Source of the DNA: Dama dama
Lineage: Eukaryota; Chordata; Mammalia; Artiodactyla; Cervidae
Reading direction: 5' to 3'
Assembly: GCF_033118175.1 (NCBI RefSeq)
Contig: NC_083685.1
Location: 120,722,501-120,786,500, forward strand
Length of the DNA: 64,000 bases
The notes under the pieces are model-generated. The model worked only from the letters and a program-made list of their open reading frames with translations. It made no database searches and had not been told where the DNA came from. Made by a program: the position numbers and the translations under genes. Of this stretch, positions 60,116 through 64,000 are shown piece by piece. Numbering within the stretch: the stretch's first letter is position 1; every line of letters begins with the position of its first letter.

Positions 60116-63100
60116 ACCTTCCTGGATGGAAGAGATGGGATCAGAGATGCCTGATTTTTGAAAGCAATTCCTGGGAGGTTCTGCTGAGGAGTTGACCAAG
60201 TTGGCACGGAGGGTTCCCGGTACAATTCCTTTGGAGAAATATTTACATAAATTAGATTAACAGAGAGAAATTATTTGCTTTACCTTGTAAAACACCAGAT
60301 CTAAGTGTTTCTCTTTAATTAAACCTGACACTCTCCACCAGCACCACCAGCATCCCATCCCTGGACAGTCATCCCTTCAAGAGCAGGAGCCCAGGAGACA
60401 GAACCCCCAAGATGGCTGGAGGACTCCAGAAGACAGCAGGGGCTGAGACAGGTTTTTTCCATGGGGTCATTAACCAGAATGAACTATGCTCTGCTTCACA
60501 TGGATTCAAAGAAAATGGAAGGGATATTCAGGAAGCATTTGCCTTCCCTCCTAACCTCAGAGTCTTCGTTCACAGAGATTCTTCTTGGTTTAATTTTGTT
60601 TCAACACCAGCCCCCAGTTCCTTCCTTTTTATTACTTGCAGTGTTCTAAGGTAGATTTCAGTGTAGTATGTAATTTCTGGGATTCTTTTGGTTGCAAGTA
60701 ACAGAAAGCCGGCTCAAACTGGCTCCAACAACGAGGGCGTTGTTGACTCATGTGTCAGAAGTCAGGCCTGCCTTCCTCCCCCAGCTCCCTTTCCTCCAGG
60801 CCAGCTAGAGGCAGCTTCCATCCTTCCCACCCCAGGACTGATGTCCATTGACCTGTATGAGGTCACAGGCCAATGAGGAGCCAGGTGGGTATAGAGCAAG
60901 AGCTGTTGCTCATCCAAAGGGAGCAGAGTGACCAGGACAAGGAGAATGGTGAGTGGAGGCTGGCCAGTGAAAACAGGGTCTCATTGCTCTGGGAGGGGAA
61001 CTAGCCTGGGGAGAATTCTCCGGGGCCGTCTGCTCCCATCGGTCTTGAGACGGTAGAGGAAGGAGAGGGGCTTTCCAGAAAAGCTTCCGTGGCCCTGAGC
61101 CCCACCCCACCCCACCCCACCCCCTAGAAGATCCTAGTCTTGATCGCCCTCTTTCTGCCCAACTGGACACTCACGTTTGGTAGCAGCTGAGGCAGGAGGG
61201 CTAATCGCCTCACTTGGGGCCTGCACCCTCCAGCTGACATCTGGGCAGAAGGTGAACAGCTGGGAGGGAAGCCATCATTCAGGAGAGCGTTCACTGAGCA
61301 CCTGGGGCAAGTGAAAATAAGCACATCCCGCCAAATGGTACTGAGAACGTGGGACCAATGGCAGATGCAGGGCAGGTCTGGAAAGGGGCTTACACCTGGG
61401 CCTAGAGAATGGCAGTGAGAAAGTCTGCCCCTTGCTGGGCAGCTCCCCCTCCCATCCTCCAACCACCAGTCTACTGGGGTGCCTGGCGCTGCATGCTGAC
61501 ACCTTCAGCTGCGAGGAGGTCTGAGCCGCAGGCCAGGAGCCCACCAGTGACCCCTGAGGCCTTTCTTACTTAGGTGGGAGCTCTTTCAGACGGCAGCACT
61601 GTCTGAGTGGGGCTGAGCAGTACCCAGGGCTAGGGGTGGGCTGGGTGCTGAGGTGGTCCCAGTGCCACTCCTGGGAGTCAGAGGGGCCCGCTTAGGGTCA
61701 GGACCACCTCTCTTCAAGACCAGCAAGCCATTGCCATGATGGAGAGGCTCTGCTCATCCCACCAGCCCTGCAAGGACTAGCAGCAGGGCCAGCACCCCAA
61801 GCCCCCTGCCCTTACCCAAACCAGGGCATTGTTCTCCGTGCACTATTTGGGGGGTGGGCAGTGGCTTTCTATAGATGAGCAGCTCATTACGAGACACTGA
61901 GAAAGCAGATGGGCTAGAATCTGTCCACTGCTGGTTTCCCTGTCACTTCTGACTGCCTGTCCTCACCTCTATGGGCCAAGAGATCAGAGAAGTATGTAGC
62001 CATGGCGACCCACAGCACCCCACCTCTGAGCCTGAGGTCCCCCCATCCCTGGCACCGGTGATAGGGCCTCAGGCACAGGGTGCCGAGCCAGGGTCAGCGG
62101 CAAGAATCTGACCACGTGGTGCTGCCAACACTGACCCCGGGTCAGCTGACCCTAGCACGGTTGGCCCAGGAGAAAAAGGCTGGAAGCAGGGAGAATCAAA
62201 GTGCATCTCTTCATCAGCTTATTTTTAGTTGCGTTATGTAAGTGGCTTCATCTCAACGTCACGTAGGGAGGGGGGGTCTCAGATTTAATTACAGGATGAC
62301 AGCCTCTGCTTTTCAAGCAAGCTGTTCTCCTGGCAAGGCAGGCACAAGGATTTGTGAATTTTTGCTAAACAGAAGGAGCCCTTTCTGAGGTGACCGCAAA
62401 ACTTTAAGGGTTTTCACCACCATCTCTCTCTCTCTGACCAGCCCAACTGGGTTTCTGCGGAGCTTGGCCTAAGGGGGTGGCAGTGTGTCTCAGATCACAG
62501 GGAAATTTCGTGCCTGTCAAGGGAGCTGTTTCTCCACCACCCCCTCCTGGCAGCCTCCCCGTCTCTCTAAGAGAAGGATCCACCCAATCAGAACTCCTCT
62601 TCCCTTTCTCCTTCCTGGATTAGAGCACTTGTGATCGGCAACCAGAAAGTTCCAGAGCAGGAGAGAGAGGAGGCACGGACACTGTCGCGTCTTCCCCATC
62701 CTCTCTGGCCATCACTGCCTCCTCCCTCCACGCCAGGTGCTGTGGGTGACTGGCTGGGGCAGGGCTACCGGGCCGAACTGTCCAAACTGTGTCCAGAGGA
62801 CTGTTTTCTTGGTCCTCAGCCCACATTCTTCACACTGTCAGCATTGTCAGCAAGAAGGCGTGGGGGTGCCTGGAGCCGGAAGCTCCAGAGGTGGGTGGGG
62901 GGGAGGCCTGTGTCCTGCCAGCAGGAAGTTCACCTCAGCGGCCTCCAGCACACTGGGGCCTTGTATGGCTGAGGCAGGGCCACGTCGCCTGCCACGGGGT
63001 GAAGCCTAGCGTCTACCTGGGGCTGCCGCTAAGGGTGTGGGCACAGAGTTGGGAAGCCAGTAGCCGGGGCTGGGCCAGCAGCCTCGTGATGGCCTTGGGA

Positions 63101-63640
63101 TCCTGGGCAGTAGGTTCCGGATGGGCAGGCTACCTGCGCAGGGTGTTGGAAGAGCCGAGGTATAGATGGCAGAAGCCTGGCATCAAGAACCATGCCTGGC
63201 ACGTGGCAAGTGGCCAGTGTGTCTTAGATATCATCATCATCAGTGGTCAGACAGGACCTTCCAGAGAGAGCACCTAAGTGCCCATGGGTGCTGCCCCCTC
63301 TAGTGGATGCTCCAGGAGTTACCCAGCCTCGGTGTGGGCTGCGAGGCGACTTCCAGGAAACACGGGTGCTGGGGAGACTCTGATGAGCACACCCAGCCAG
63401 GTGAGCCAGGCCGAGCCACGGGACCGGACGCGGCTTTGACGTGCTGAGAAAGGTGGTACTCCTCCCCAGACCCGTCATCCCAGGCTTTTCATGAGAAACA
63501 TCACCAGTCTCAGCAGAGGGACAGTCTGCAGACCCCTGTCCAGCACGTTGCTCAAACCAGGCAAGTCTGAGACCCTCGGGGCCAAGAGGAGCCCAGGAAG
63601 ACGTGATGACCAAGTCACCTGGGATCTGGGTTGGGTGCTG
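60116..63640. other. Upstream intergenic flank
   Basis: No recognised gene. A segment at about 60665-60770 (GGTTGCAAGTAACAGAAAGC and ACTGGCTCCAAC) resembles an old mammalian interspersed repeat whose family I cannot name. The rest is unique-looking GC-rich DNA with an AT-rich stretch at 60230-60330. Confidence 0.5.
61100..61124. repeat. (CCCCA)n short tandem repeat
   Basis: Four exact CCCCA units followed by CCCCC. Confidence 0.9.
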
Positions 63641-63649
63641 GAGCAGTAA

Positions 63650-63842
63650 GACACTAGGTGAAAGCTAAGAAAACCTTAATAAAGTCCAGACTCTAGTGAA
63701 CAACAGTGAGTCCATGGTGGTCTGTTAATTGTAGCAAACGCATTACAGCGACAAGAGATGTTAACAACAAGGCGGGGCAGAGGGGATCTCTTAGGTGTGG
63801 GCTATTTTTGCAGTAACTGTGTAAATCTAAACAGTCCTAACA
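63650..63842 (+). repeat. LINE-1 3' UTR fragment
   Basis: GCTAAGAAAACCTTAATAAA, GTCCAGACTCTAGTGAACAA, CTGTTAATTGTAGCAAACGC, GAGATGTTAACAACAAGG and GTGTAAATCTAAACAGTCCT follow the L1 3' UTR order. The internal AATAAA therefore belongs to the repeat. Confidence 0.7.
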
Positions 63843-63848
63843 TGTAAA

Positions 63849-64000
63849 GTGGAGAAGGCAATGGCAACCCACTCCTGTACTCTTGCCTGGAAAATCCCAT
63901 GGATGGAAGAGCCCGGTAGGCTGTAATCCATGGGGTCGTGAAGAGTCGGACACGACTGAGTGACTTCACTTTCACTTTTCACTTTCATGTATTGGAGAAG
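63849..64000 (+). repeat. Bov-tA/Bov-A2-type SINE, cut by the window edge
   Basis: GTGGAGAAGGCAATGGCAAC, CACTCCTGTACTCTTGCCTG, GAAGAGTCGGACACGACTGA and CACTTTCACTTTTCACTTTC match the ruminant consensus closely. It looks like a fairly young copy and continues beyond base 64000. Confidence 0.9.

Noticed and set aside
63674..63684. AATAAA at the right end as a gene 3' end
   Set aside because: It sits inside a recognisable L1 3' UTR fragment.
1..64000. Search for CRISPR arrays, phage, defence islands or operons
   Set aside because: Interspersed ruminant SINEs and L1 elements, GT-AG introns and a CpG-island promoter show mammalian nuclear DNA. No regularly spaced direct-repeat array or operon-like gene run is present.

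Overview
The window is vertebrate nuclear DNA, not prokaryotic. The only gene I can build with confidence is split by long GT-AG introns on the minus strand. The interspersed repeats point to a ruminant: several Bov-tA-type tRNA-derived SINEs (10.6, 38.5, 41.4 and 63.85 kb), two CHR-2-like SINEs (0.46 and 22.85 kb) known from whales, hippos and ruminants, and older L1 and MIR remnants. I cannot tell cattle from sheep, goat or another ruminant.

The gene is BAIAP2 (IRSp53), the founding I-BAR protein that couples Cdc42 and Rac signalling to actin-rich membrane protrusions and postsynaptic structures. All 14 coding exons of one isoform are present, from the start codon at 58909 to a stop at 3357. 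Every junction is GT-AG and all phases join cleanly into 522 codons plus stop. In order they encode the IMD/I-BAR domain (exons 1-8), the partial CRIB segment (exon 8), a Ser/Thr/Pro-rich regulatory linker (exons 9-10), the SH3 domain (exons 10-11), a proline-rich tail (exon 12) and a C-terminus ending in S-T-V, a class I PDZ ligand (exons 13-14).

Layout, left to right. 1-1.85 kb: downstream flank. Here AATAAA signals on both strands lie within 20 bp, suggesting that BAIAP2 meets a convergent plus-strand gene (AATK in human synteny). 1.85-3.36 kb: the 3' UTR, including a run of 27 C. 3.36-8.39 kb: a compact cluster of exons 14 to 8. 8.4-20 kb: introns 7 and 6 with exon 7. 20-21.3 kb: exons 6, 5 and 4. 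21.3-42.8 kb: intron 3, holding L1, SINE and simple repeats. 42.8-44.4 kb: exons 3 and 2. 44.4-58.9 kb: intron 1. 58-59.7 kb: a CpG island with exon 1 and a TATA-containing promoter. 59.2-64 kb: upstream flank with candidate divergent-transcript splice donors, G-rich tracts, an L1 3' end and a SINE cut by the window edge.

Nearly all other open frames are chance frames in GC-rich DNA. I found no convincing second protein-coding gene, RNA gene, retrocopy, CRISPR array or previously undescribed system. The points worth checking concern transcript ends, promoter architecture, alternative C-termini and a few non-coding sequence structures.
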